Assembly: GCA_003290165.1 (NCBI GenBank)
Contig: QNQO01000544.1
Coordinates: forward strand, 62,001-126,000
Direction: 5' to 3'
Origin: Berberis thunbergii
Taxonomy: Eukaryota; Streptophyta; Magnoliopsida; Ranunculales; Berberidaceae
DNA length: 64,000 bases
Below the pieces are notes generated by a model. It was not told the origin of the DNA, did no database searches, and was given only the letters and a program-made list of their open reading frames with translations. Shown piece after piece: positions 1 through 10,993 of this stretch; positions within the stretch are counted from its first letter, which is position 1; each line of letters opens with the position of its first letter. The translations under genes were made by a program, and so were the position numbers.

Positions 1-509
1 TGATAGCTTATGGACAGATTTCAAAGTTGTGTCATGGAGTGCTAGTTTGGAGAAATTTAGAGAGATCCAGTTTTCTTCTTGTATGTTTGAGTTTGACTAG
101 AAATGCATAGTGCACAAATCTCATACATAATGTATACTTTTTGTGAGTGGCAGCATTCTTTTTCCCTTGCTATCTCTTCCTTTTGAATCAATACAATACT
201 TTGTTCTAATAAAAGAAACTTTTCTCTGTTTGTTTATCTTGTTTTGTTGTCGAGTTTGTAGATGCATACTGCATACCACGAGGATTGATGGTTCTAATAC
301 CCACAAAATTGACGTAATTTAGTTTTATAAAAAAATAACAATAATGATAAAATTGAAAGACTTATATAACTAGCCCACAGCATTAATACTTTTTCCGTTT
401 GCTCATTCCCATGGAAAAATCATATACTTATATGTTTTTTTTTTTCTTAAAAATGATTTTTTCTGCATTCTGTTGGTTCATCCTTTATTTATTTATTTTT
501 AAATTGTAG

Positions 510-1992
510 GGAAGACGATTCATATCATGAATAAAAATGAACATTCTCTGGATATGGCTGCACCCATTCATGACCGATTAGGTGATACAAATGGATCAAC
601 TGATGACTGTACCTCAGTGAAGAAGAGGACTAATGTGCTTCTTCTTGGCGATCATATTGGAGATTTGGGAATGTCTGATGGTTTGAACTACGAAAATCAA
701 ATTTCCGTAGGGTTCTTGTAAGTTACAATGTTCTTCTCATTTTTCCTAAATGTTCTGTGTGAATACATCATCTTTCATGGAATACCCAAGTCAATTGTGC
801 AAATCCCATTTCGTTTCTGACTTTTCAAATTTTGATTCTTTAAATACTTACAGTAACCATTTAGACTTGGAAAGATATACTGCCGATTCAAATAGAAGAC
901 AGAATTATATAAGCATAGAGTTTGTTAAAATACTTTCCAATACCTAAGGGCGTGTTTGGTTGCATGGAATCTTATGCCATGGGAATCCATGAGGGAACCC
1001 CTACATTTTAAGCTAAATTGATGTATCACTCCATATCCATCATTTGGTATTGTGATCAATGGTGGGAATGGAATCCATTCCCACCATTGATCACAAAATC
1101 AAATGGTGGTCAAATGGTAGATGTGGAGTGATATATCAATTTAGCCTAAAATGTAGGGGTCCCCTTATGGATTCCATGCAACCAAACACACCCTAAGTTT
1201 GTATGGTTTGGTGAGAAGAGGGTTTTGTCTAGTTCTATTAACCCTTCTCCTTTATGTTTGTTCGCAATACATATGCTATAGGAAAATCAAGAAGCTGTGC
1301 TCTGGTGCAGTGTAGTTGGGATTAACAGTTCTTATCCTCGATTTCTCTAACTTGTGAGTGCTCATGTTCTAACCTAAAAAATGCTTGTGCAGGAATGATA
1401 ATGTTGAGGAGTCTCTTGAAAACTACCAGAAAGCATTTGATGTTGTATGTCTGGTGAGTTAGGAACTGAAACCCACATGCTTTTTTTTCCCCCTTTAGAC
1501 ACGACATAGATAAATGACAAGTGATTGGGAAGAATGGAAGTGTTAAGTTGATAATGATGGCTATCATATAAGGTGAGATAGAATAACAAATGATTATGTA
1601 TACATGGATTGAATCAGTATGGTTCTTGTCCGAGGAAGCAGATCATGTGAAACCCATTCGTGGGACATAATCCATGATGTTGGAAAATTAGGTTGAAAAT
1701 GATTTATATTGAACTTTAGTGAGACGAAAGACTCATATAAGTAAAAATTAGGTTAAACACGATGCTTCATTGTTCCATTACTCTGCGGAGCGAGCGACGT
1801 CAAGTGTATTATGTTCTCATGTTAACTTCTTATTTAAATGTTTTCTAGGTTTGGTTGGACAAATGTGACCATGGTCAAATTTATTTTGCTCATCTATGAT
1901 CAACTATTTTGAATTTGTTTGCGCAGAATGATGCATCTATGCAGGGAGTAGTTGACCTAGTTTCTCAACTATGTTCAACTGGGGTTGAGTAA
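510..1992 (+). CDS. Cytosolic 5'-nucleotidase III, C-terminal exons (partial gene)
   Basis: This is the 3' part of a gene whose upstream exons lie before the window. I read three coding exons: 510-717 (after acceptor TTGTAG, donor GTAAGT), 1393-1453 (donor GTGAGT) and 1927-1992, ending in TAA. Phases agree: a split Leu codon joins exons 1 and 2, and exons 2 and 3 join in phase 0. The peptide contains LLLGDHIGDLGMSDGLNY, which is the HAD motif IV (GDxxxD) characteristic of the NT5C3/UMPH-1 family, followed by NDNVEESLENYQKAFDVV and a C-terminus like GVVDLVSQLCS. Known members are cytosolic Mg-dependent phosphatases that remove the 5' phosphate from pyrimidine or 7-methylguanosine monophosphates. 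A Tourist-like MITE sits in the first visible intron (948-1193). The family call is strong; substrate preference is not visible here. Bases 1-509 look like the preceding intron. Confidence 0.87.
948..1193. mobile_element. Tourist-like (PIF/Harbinger) MITE in an intron
   Basis: This 246-bp element starts GGGCGTGTTTGGTTGCATGG and ends with its near-perfect inverse, ...CCAAACACACCC. It is flanked by TAA on both sides (945-947 and 1194-1196), the 3-bp duplication expected of PIF/Harbinger elements. The two halves are complementary along almost their whole length, so a transcript folds into one long hairpin. It has no coding capacity. A related copy lies at about 33284-33569. Confidence 0.88.
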
Positions 1993-4044
1993 TACTATGC
2001 TATTTAAGGAGCCTAATGAAACCAGTTAGCAGACACTTGGTCACATATCATGGGAACAGAGGCAAGTACAGGGAGTTCATAAACTGTGATTTGTAGTTTG
2101 GATCGTGGAGTTCAAGCAATGTGTTTCACGCATCTCAATGACAATTCATTAATATACAACCGTTGGTGATTGTTCCTACGATCTCTTGAAGAGGTCTTTT
2201 TTGTTGTGCCATTTGTTGCTAACTCAAGTAAACTACCATTAATGGTTGTTAAACAGAAACAATTACTATTCGTGTTACACCACAAATGGACCTGCAATTT
2301 ATGGGGTATTATTTGGTCAGATAGAGGTTTATACAGTCATTATTGTAATGATTATTCTTATTTCTTGTTACCCCTGTGATTATTTTTACTCAATGTTAGT
2401 GTGTTAACTTTGTCATTTGTTCTAAAGTCACTGATTTGAGGTATGGTGCTGAGTTGCACTCTTCTATCATATATTTTCAGAACCCGTAAAATCAGCCAAC
2501 CTTCAAATCAAACACTTGGTCAGCAAATTGTTTCATTTGAATCTGTAGTGAATTTGCGATAAAAGAGGTGGTCTAGATGATACACCATACTTTATTGTAT
2601 TTCCAAAAAAAACTGGTATCTAGGTCTAGCTGACTATAATTTTAAACAACTATTTTACACGATTGATGTGTCCTACCAAGGACATTCCTTATTGAAGGGT
2701 CTGCAATGGTGATTAAGATTTCTCTAGATGTGTCAATTGACACCCAAAACATGTTTATATCCTTCTTCCTTATCCTGTTCTCTGATTAAAATCCTCATTT
2801 CCCACTGTTAGTTATTTTCGAATTTTCCAGGAGGAAGCTTTCAACCTAGTTCACAAAACCCATTATTGTTTTTCCTATCACAAATTAATTAAGGGATGAG
2901 ATCTATGTTGGGAGTTTTAATGGGATCTCCTAATAGTCCTATATAATAATAATACACTACCATTGGCAAGCTGGTATTATCTGGTATGTGAATAGTTACT
3001 AATGTGCCCAATTGTGTCGGGTGGGATAGTAATGAACTAATGATCCTGACTAATTGTTTTACATGGGTTTCTTTTGTCAATATTTTATCTACATTTTTTT
3101 AAGCCCCCCTCTGTTTCAATATTTTCTGTACATTTTTCTTCTAAACCAAATACACCCAGAACTCAGATTCTCTGTTTTGTTTTCCCCTTTCTCTCAAAAT
3201 AAGCAAAGAACTGTTTCAAATTCCACCCCATAATGGGCAAAGAATGATTGAAGCTCAGATTATTGTTCCTTGTAGAGATTTGACTCTGCTAGTCAGTGAG
3301 AGACAGATAATGATGATTGGGGTTTAGAGAAAGTGTCTAGGGAACAGTTACCTATCATGAATTACAAGGAATATGCACTGATCCTTCCTTTGTTTGGTGG
3401 TTTACAAGAGGGAGATAAAAGAATACAAAGTTGTTGGTTTCTTCATACAGTTTTTTGTTCAATGTTTGGTTGAGAAGGGGAAGGAACACTAAATAATAAG
3501 TTATTTCATAAAGGAAGCAAGAAAGAATCAGAATCAAATCATGTGGAGTTTGCTCACATTTCAGTTCTCTCTCTCTCTGACAAAAAATTATTGTTGACTG
3601 CATAAGCAACGAATATCTCTGTGTCTCCTTTTGAAGCCATAGACCAGTTCAATGGTCGGAAGTTAAAAAAATCGTTTGTGGCCTATTGTGACGCGACAAC
3701 CCACCTGCAGGTTAAAAAAAGAAAAAAGATAAAAAGTTTGTTTTGTTACTATTTTGCTTTTCATTTTCTAGAAAGTGATTTGTCAATTTTATGTTGCCAA
3801 TTTTTTCTACTAAACTATGAGTGTGTTTAACATCTATGGCCACCAATGCATATTTTTGGTCCTGGTTGTTGAGTTTTCTATGGACAAACTAAAAGTTTAA
3901 TGGAGATACTTGTTTGTTTGTACCATTTTTATCTGGCATTTTCAAGTGGCTCACTAGAACTTGTTTGTTGATGCCAGTGTATGTGTTTTTCCAAAGACTC
4001 TTATTTACAATTTACAACTACATTTATACGACTAGTAAAGCATT
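1993..4044. other. 3' flank of the nucleotidase gene, then spacer
   Basis: The first few hundred bases probably hold the 3' UTR of the nucleotidase transcript. The rest is AT-rich, with only short open frames that show no family motif and no codon structure. I see no RNA gene or clear terminal-repeat element here. Confidence 0.5.
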
Positions 4045-4053
4045 GTTCTTTTA

Positions 4054-4172
4054 GGGTTATTTACCTTTTGTCCTTCATTAATTCTTCTGTATTTTTGCTT
4101 GGATGTAATAATTCACAAAATTCCATCTGACACCCAAATTGAGCATTGACTGTTAAGTCATGGATGTTGACT
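4054..4172 (+). repeat. Left terminal inverted repeat of the MULE
   Basis: The segment starts GGGTTATTTACCTTTTGTCC and pairs with the inverse of 9876-9992. Shared blocks include AATTCAC, AAATTGAGC and TTGACTGTTAAG against TTGATTGTTAAG. Similarity continues more weakly towards 4240. Confidence 0.8.
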
Positions 4173-4351
4173 AACAAAAAAACATCCACAACTTTTATAA
4201 AGTCAAAATTGCCCTTCGTTAAGGAGCAACGTGCGACTCACATCAGTTGTAAGCACAATCATATCACCTACCTATTGGGGATAACTGAAGCCCTTAAATA
4301 CCCATGAATCTGTCTATTGCTTCTCCACTTTATTCTCACACAAGCGTATAA

Positions 4352-4496
4352 TTCTAGGGAGTTTGGGTTTGCTGCCTGGGGGGCGAAATTATCATTTTGC
4401 CCCTCATTTGTTGTTGTTATATTTAAAGAGTGATTAAAAAGGCTGGGGTAAAAGTGTAAAAATGCCACCCAGGCAGCAAACCCAAGCTCCCTAGAA
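4352..4496. mobile_element. Small foldback MITE nested in the MULE
   Basis: The left end TTCTAGGGAGTTTGGGTTTG is repeated in inverse at the right end (TTCTAGGGAGCTTGGGTTTG on the minus strand). The repeat runs for about 33 bases with about two mismatches, around a centre of roughly 80 bases. I could not define a target duplication, so the superfamily is left open. It is non-coding. Confidence 0.65.
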
Positions 4497-4897
4497 GCAC
4501 TCCACACAAGGAGTCTTCTTACAAGCTTGTTGCTCTCCAAAATCATGGTCGGTGAACAATATGGTGTTGTAGGAGAGGTAGGTAAACTCTTCATTTTGTG
4601 TTTCTTGTCATAAAATTCACCTTCATCTGTTCCAAAGCACTTTCGTACACTGATCATGTTGGAGAAGATGGGTACCAAATGGTAATTTCTAGAATACTAT
4701 GGGTGCCAAACGATAAAATTTGTTGAACTAACATATATTGTTTTGTCAATGGTCAGGATGTTCTACTTGCTTCTGGGTGTACACTGTGTGTAGCGCAAAT
4801 CGTTGCCCTAGATTGATGGTGTTGACCATTTTCGATGACGACTAACATTAGGAAAGAAGTACCTTCAATGTCAATTCTCAACTTCTGGCAAGTTTAA

Positions 4898-5175
4898 GTG
4901 GTTGGAGATGCTATGAAAGAGGTTGAGGCAAAGGTTGAACAAGATAACATTGACCCTAAAGGAAATTCTGTGAAAGTTAGAGGAGCCTCTTCTTCAAGTG
5001 GCAGCTCAAAAGCATGATTTCGTTATAATTTAGATGGTCATTGGTACAAGGTACCCTTGGAAAGACACCCCATGCCCAAAAGAATGCTCATCACTAAGGC
5101 AACTCTTAATAATCATGGAGTCTAGGTAAGAGGTTCATGGTCTACAATAATTGTGATAGCTTCCAGTGGTTACAT
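4898..5175 (+). pseudogene. Gene-like fragments inside the MULE, including a possible GRF zinc finger
   Basis: Two short plus-strand pieces look coding-derived and run opposite to the transposase. At 4898-5017 a 39-residue frame contains DAMKEVEAKVEQDNIDPKGN and ends in a Ser-rich tail and TGA; I do not recognise its parent gene. At about 5060-5175 the pieces LITKATLNNHG, GKRF and CDSFQWLHDYL follow the spacing of a plant GRF-type zinc finger (T..T..N.G.RF...C..F.W). A frame break lies near 5125, and the N-terminal cysteines are lost. Captured host fragments are common in MULEs, so capture is a reasonable reading, but this is inference from weak pieces. Confidence 0.3.
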
Positions 5176-5999
5176 GACTATTTGAAAGCATTCAAGGCAA
5201 CTCCGACACCAACTGCAAGTGTACGTGTGACTCTACCTACACAAAATATGAAAGTGAAGCTACTTAAAATAAGGTTCAATTTTGAAATGGAAATGGAATT
5301 GAATGACTTTGTAATGAGTTCAATAGTAACATTGGTTGTGAAGATTGGAGGTTTATGCATAATGAATGTATAGTAAACTATGTTATTTGAATGGGTTAGG
5401 TAGTCAGGTTTCTATGTATTGAAGTTTTAAAGTTCCATTGCATGTACTTATGTGTGTATGAAAGTGTAGCCTAGCAACCAATAGACATTGCAATGCATTC
5501 AACATCACCAACTATAAGACAAACATACATAACATCAAATAACGATCATCAACTAGCACAACTAGCATAACATAACCAATTGCAAAAAATGCAATAATAA
5601 CTTTACACCGGATATATATGTCAAACAATAACAAAATTTATGTAGAAGCATAAATTCTAATTACAACCATCAAACCAAATTACAAATACCATGGTTTGTA
5701 ATATATCAAACCTAATCCAAAAATGAACCTAACCATTTGACTTTAGCCTATACCATGACATCTACCCCAAATACTAACATGACATAGTATATCAAAGCTA
5801 TCCAAAGTGAAACTCAATGTGTTAAAGCACCACATGTAGCTAAATCAAAATACCCAAAATATGTTAAAATGTTTCTAACAAGATCAAAGACCATTTCCCT
5901 GGGACTGAGTTAAAATCTAACTCATCCTAAACAAACCATCTCCACTAGTAGATGGGGTACATGGCACTGCATCACTACCCTATTGTTCAGTCTTTTTCC

Positions 6000-8510
6000 T
6001 CTTATTTGTAAATAAAGTGTTGATTTCTAGACCATCGTCACGATCAACTGAATTGCCAAGTCCTTCAGTAGTTGGTCGCCTCTCAGCATTAGTAGCAGGT
6101 AAGCCTTTGCAATTACTCTGGTTGTGTCCATATTGTTAGCATTTGCTGCATTTCTTTGAGTTCTGCCTTAGCCCCTTATGTCTCTCATTTTCACCCCTTA
6201 TCCTATTCTTTATGGGTCTCCTAGCAAGCCTATGAAGTGGAGGAGGCTTAACAACATATCATTGCTATGACAACAGAAAGTACACGCTTGCTTTAAAAGC
6301 TACATAGAACCCCCACAAAGTTGTCATCAATCAACCATTCAGCTATACTCCCTGGGTTGTCCTTCAATATTTGTCTACAAAGTTCAGGGACCTTGGTGAA
6401 TCTATCACGATAACCTCCATAAATTTTGTCATTGTATATATTTTTTGCATTGTAAGCAGTCTTGTAAGTGATATCTACCCACTGCTCATTCCAAAGGTAT
6501 TGTTTCATGCCATTAGGCTTGAAGTTTATTTTAGTTGTAACGATGGGTTCTACCATATCAACAACCCAAGGAGCTATAACCATTGAATTCATTCTCTTTT
6601 CGTCACCCTTGCATGTGTGTGTTGGTTTAAATCACCCCAATAAAGTTGTTTCTTCCCTTGGAATTCTTCTCACATAAACCTTCCAAGTGTAGTTAGGATC
6701 TTTGCACCTAAAATCAATCTTCAAGTTGCATTCTTGGATTGTTTGTAGCCAAACTTGTTGATGACAGCATACTTTCCTATCCATTACCTACATTGTTTCA
6801 TAGTATCCCATTTCATCTTCTCATATAACTCTGAAAAGGCGAAGGCATACCCATTCTAGTCTCTTCATCTTCTTACATGCTAGAAATAACTCTCGCAAAT
6901 GCAATGGACTCGTCCTTTTCTTCTACTAGGTCATCCTCATCTTCAAAATTTTCTTCTTTACTTTCATCACTCAAATCATAGTCCTCATCATCTTCATTTG
7001 TTTCAACTTCTTCTCCAGGATCCTCCTCAACATCATTCTCATGATATCTCTTGAATGTTTTCCCCAACCAACATGATCCACTATCATAGTGATTGTCAAC
7101 TTCTATTTGGCCAATATTCACAAGTATACCTTCAAACTCAATCAACGACACTGGTGGCGGTACTTTGTCATCTTCATAATCCCCACCAATGAATTGACCA
7201 AAGTCTCTTGGTAGAATAACTCTTGGTATACTCACTGATGGTTCAACCATTGTTAGTTCTTCAACCATTTGTGCATGTGTTGATTGAATTGGTGGCTCCA
7301 CTATCTCAATCTCTGGTTCTATGTCAAGCTCAACAACTTCATAAGTTGCATCATAAAAGCGGGCATCACCTTCAATGTCTTCTTCAAAACTATTATAGTT
7401 ATCAAGTTCTTCTTCTTTAAGACGCACCTCCTCAAGTTTTTTTTATCAACAGAAGTAAATAGAGGGTTACCATGGTCTACTCCTTCCCCTACAATTGATT
7501 CAGAATCCTTTCAAAAACAATTTCAAGTTGATTTAAGACCATACTTCTTTGATAAATGATCAAACAATGGTTTGGATAAACTTGCTTTAAAGACATTAGT
7601 AGGCTTGGCAGGTGATGTGTTTAGTTTCGTCCTCATTAATCTCATGATCTCAATCCTTCAAAAATGAGCATTGGTTAAGCCAAGGACCGCCGTTGTGGTG
7701 GCCGAATGCACTCCGATGCTTAATTTAGATCTCGATGAAAAGAAGAGTGAAGACTGTATGTAAATTGCAGTGTGTATGCATACATTTTTTCCTCCTTTCA
7801 CCATCTTTTATAGCAAGTGTTACTTCCCAACTGTCTGTGTAATCGAGGGCGTGATGGAGGGAGGAGATCTCGTGTAAGATCTTACATGTGCATTGATTGA
7901 GTCTCTTTGGCACTTGGAGCTGATTTCGTGCGAGTGGATCTCGGGCCTGTGACAGCTCTAAGATTCATTGTTCGAACCTCATTGTCCTGGGACAAACCCT
8001 GAGACCCATGCCTCTGGGGCTGGCGTGTCTTGGACCTGGGCACCTGACTTAAAGGTTGAACAGTAGTTCACGAATGGGTTGGCTTGAGACTGGGCTGAAG
8101 CCTTTCACGTGCTAGGGTTGGGCCATGCCACATGTACAGCTATGATTGTTTGATGTCTCATCAGCAGGCTTCGGCTTCGGAGCTACTAAATCTAGGTTTT
8201 TCAAATAGACATGAAAGAAGGTCTTGTTATTGAACTTCATTGTTTTAATGGTGTCCCATAAATACAAGTCAACATCAATTTTCACCACTTGGAGACTTTG
8301 ATCCGGACAAATCCATGTAACAGTAGCACCCTTGATTTCAAACAACTTCTTAATCTTATCTTTTAAATCAATCAAACACCTTTCATCCTCATCAATATCT
8401 TTCAAAGTTTTTTTTTTCATGCATGTAAGTAGGACTATATTGGCCCAGTGGCCGCCATGATGAACTACACATGTCATCTTGTCACGTAGAGCCATCACTG
8501 CTACAAGCAA
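6000..8510 (-). pseudogene. MULE transposase remnant, catalytic domain deleted
   Basis: On the minus strand the pieces are in family order. At about 8480-8170 is an N-terminal domain with VVHHGGHW. After the inserted LTR fragment comes an acidic linker (7427-6873). At about 6780-6290 is the MULE middle region, with HTC, KTAYNAKNIYNDKIYGGY and NPGS. After NFVGVLCSF the frame jumps to the C-terminal KPPPLHRLARRP and a zinc knuckle CSKC-x4-H-x4-C containing an in-frame stop (about 6100-6180). The roughly 300-residue DDE catalytic domain that should sit between NPGS and the proline-rich tail is absent. There are also several stops and frameshifts. MULE transposases cut and join element ends; this copy cannot. 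Confidence 0.72.
7671..8163 (+). mobile_element. Solo-LTR-like fragment, Tat-related family (copy 1)
   Basis: The segment starts near TGGTTAAGCCAAGGACC and contains GTGGCCGAATGC-ACTCCGATGCTTAA. It ends near TGATGTCTCATCA. Segments at 25524-26010 and 43895-44410 share the same landmarks in the same order; the last is the LTR of the Tat-type element. It splits the MULE transposase frame, so it inserted into the MULE. The exact ends and the target duplication (possibly AGCA) are uncertain. Confidence 0.6.
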
Positions 8511-9360
8511 ATAACAAATACATCACATTGATATGCATGTAAAATACCATCAAAATACATGTGGAAACTACAAGATAAACATGCAAACATACAACCAAAC
8601 TTGTTACACACTAATATACATGGAAAATATGCAAATAAACATGGAAGATAAACATAATAAATAGCTTTGATATACTTGGTGACTCCCAACCATTCTACAA
8701 TGTTAACATGACATTGACATTAACATGTCTTATACATGAAAAATACACGTAAAACAATTCAAACAAGTAAGTACGTGCTAAATACATGGACATAAAGTAT
8801 ATACTAGCTAGATACAACTGTTATACATGAAAATAGACTAAATACCGTTTAAATAGGAATTGATATGCATGAAAATAGACTAAATACAAGGTAAAGAGTT
8901 ACTCATATAATTGATAATGGCTAAAACATTCCATGCAACTAATATTTCATGTGATTTTGCTATTAAAATACAAACCAAAATACCAACTATACAACTGAAA
9001 ATACATGATAAAGAGTTCATCGCTCGAGCCCTCGCATCTAAAAGTCCCTAAATAAAGAAAACAAATGAATCCCCAACTTAGGGTTTTTGAAAATCGCACA
9101 TAATCGCATAAACGCAAAGACATAAAGTACTATTTTATATGGAAAACATTCATTAAACAAAAACAAAATTGAGACAAATAAACAAATTACAAAACCTAGA
9201 CACCCGACATGCCTTTATTGAACTTATACCACAAAGCAAACAATAACAATGACAAAACTCTTCTTCAAAGACTTTCATCATGCTAGTGAACTCTCATTTA
9301 AAGCAAACAAAGCAAATACTTCTCAATAATTTCGAGTTCCACTGTAGTAAGCATGTGTAG

Positions 9361-9537
9361 CCAATGACATGACAGCTCAACGGTTGGAGCTTGGCAGATG
9401 GTACCACTTAGTCATGGGTTCGAACCCAGTTTGCGGCATCTTTATCAGTTTATGGTGTGTTGATCAGTTCTGGTCTTTAATGAGTTCCGGGATCCTATAA
9501 AAATCCCGCTCGCCTTCCAAAAAAAAAAAAAAAAAAA
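9361..9537 (+). mobile_element. tRNA-derived SINE
   Basis: There is a Pol III A-box-like stretch (CAGCTCAACGGTTGG, about 9373-9387) and a B box GGTTCGAACCC (about 9417-9427), about 30 bases apart. A non-coding body follows and the element ends in a run of about 19 A. CATGTGTA occurs just before the head (9352-9359) and just after the poly(A), which fits a target-site duplication. This is the standard design of plant SINEs, copied by LINE enzymes. It lies in the right part of the MULE. Confidence 0.82.
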
Positions 9538-9875
9538 CATGTGTAACATTGCAACAAGCTTAGACCTCTGCCATATTCGAGTTAGAAAGCTCACATCTTT
9601 GTCGCCTTCATGGAGTCCAAACTTAGATCTATGTCTTCTTCATGGAGTCGAAGAACCCTAGATCCGGTCGCTCTCCACCAAAGTTCACACCACATAAATT
9701 TACTTAATGGGGTCAAGCATTTACAGTTGAGTGAAAAAAAAAAACAGGGATTTGTCACTTGATCTGCACGTGCATGACCATCTCAATTTACCCCTCTACC
9801 TTTTTGCATGTGCGACATGCACGCATCTTAAAGGGGGTATTTTAGTCCCTCAAATTTTAGAGTTTCAATCCTTCT

Positions 9876-9992
9876 GTTCAACATCTTTGCCTTAACAATC
9901 AAGGCTCAATTTGAGTGTCTATGAAATTTCGTGAATTAATGACACCCAAATAACAATACACAAAAATTATGGGGGCCAAAAGTAAATAACCC
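9876..9992 (-). repeat. Right terminal inverted repeat of the MULE
   Basis: Read on the minus strand from 9992 it starts GGGTTATTTACTTTTGGCCC and aligns with the left end at 4054. The plus strand ends GTAAATAACCC just before the candidate 9-bp duplication. Confidence 0.8.
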
Positions 9993-10993
9993 ACTCTTTT
10001 AGGTTAGAATGGAGTTTGATAGGTCTAGTCATAAAAATCACACCATAAATTACTATAAGAAATAATGGGAGTTATTTTGTTTTCCACCACTTGTACATTT
10101 TGGGGAAAAAAGGTTCATGTAACGTTACGTTGCCACAAGTGATTTCCCCCTAACAAGTAGCAAAAACAGGCATATAGTAAATCTTAACCCTGATAAAACT
10201 CGATTATTGTTCGTTCACACCAGTTCTAGTTGGCACCTGAAAGTGGTTCAACAAACAAGTACCTATTGATGCCAGCATTCGATGGTAAAATCTTTTGGAT
10301 TTTTAAAGAGATTTCTTAAAAAAAAATTAATACCTAAACCCCTCTTACCAGATCTATTCCGTGACCTAGTGATATTATTTATCACTGCTCAACCACTAAG
10401 TCATCACACATTTGACAATAGATTTCTTAAACTTATTAGAACCTAAAGTGGATATGTGCAGGTAACTTACCATGTAATACGGCTCTAATTGTGAGATAGA
10501 GAAGCATTCAATTAGCATGCGATAAAATGAGTTGGATAAATCTCACTGAACATTTTGCCTTGCATCTCCACGAATGGGGAATGCAATTTTATACTTCTAT
10601 TATGTTTTTACCCTCCACGAGCCTTACTATTTAAGGGTTATCAATATGTTCAGTATCTTCGTACCTAGCGCACAGAGGTAAACTTACAGTATTTGCTAAG
10701 AAAACTGAAACTCAATGTTATTAGTTCTCAAAATCAAGATCAACTCCTGAAGATATTAGTTGAATACATATAAAAAATTAAATGAGGAGAAAGAAGTTAC
10801 AAAGCCCCCCTCCATGTCAGCAGTCATTTACATCATCTTTCTCATCAGTCATTCAAACCAGCGGATTCCTTCTGCCTTCTTGAAGAAACCAGTCACCTAA
10901 AAACCTAACACACAATACGAACGAAAAAGAAAGAGAAACAAAAGAATAATCACACTTGCTATGATTTACAGAACTCACTCTAAACAGTAAGAT
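9993..10993. other. Spacer and 3' flank of the NT-C2 gene
   Basis: This is AT-rich with no supported gene. The part adjoining 10993 probably includes the 3' UTR of the minus-strand gene. I see no clear terminal-repeat element. Confidence 0.5.

Larger units (their letters stand above)
4054..9992 (-). mobile_element. Mutator-like element (MULE) with long TIRs, decayed
   Basis: Both ends begin GGGTTATTTAC reading inward, and the two ends stay alignable for about 120 bases (roughly 75% by eye), which is a long terminal inverted repeat. The flanks are GTTCTTTTA (4045-4053) and ACTCTTTTA (9993-10001), a 9-bp target duplication with two mismatches, as expected for Mutator. Inside, on the minus strand, are N-terminal, middle and zinc-knuckle parts of a MULE transposase (see 6000-8510), but the catalytic part is missing. 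Later insertions into the element are a foldback MITE (4352-4496), an LTR fragment (about 7671-8163) and a SINE (about 9361-9537). Plus-strand gene-like fragments occur at 4.9-5.2 kb. The element can no longer move by itself. Confidence 0.83.

Noticed and set aside
9361..9430. Possible tRNA gene from A-box-like and B-box motifs
   Set aside because: The segment does not fold into a full tRNA with an acceptor stem, and a non-coding body and poly(A) tail follow. It is a SINE head.
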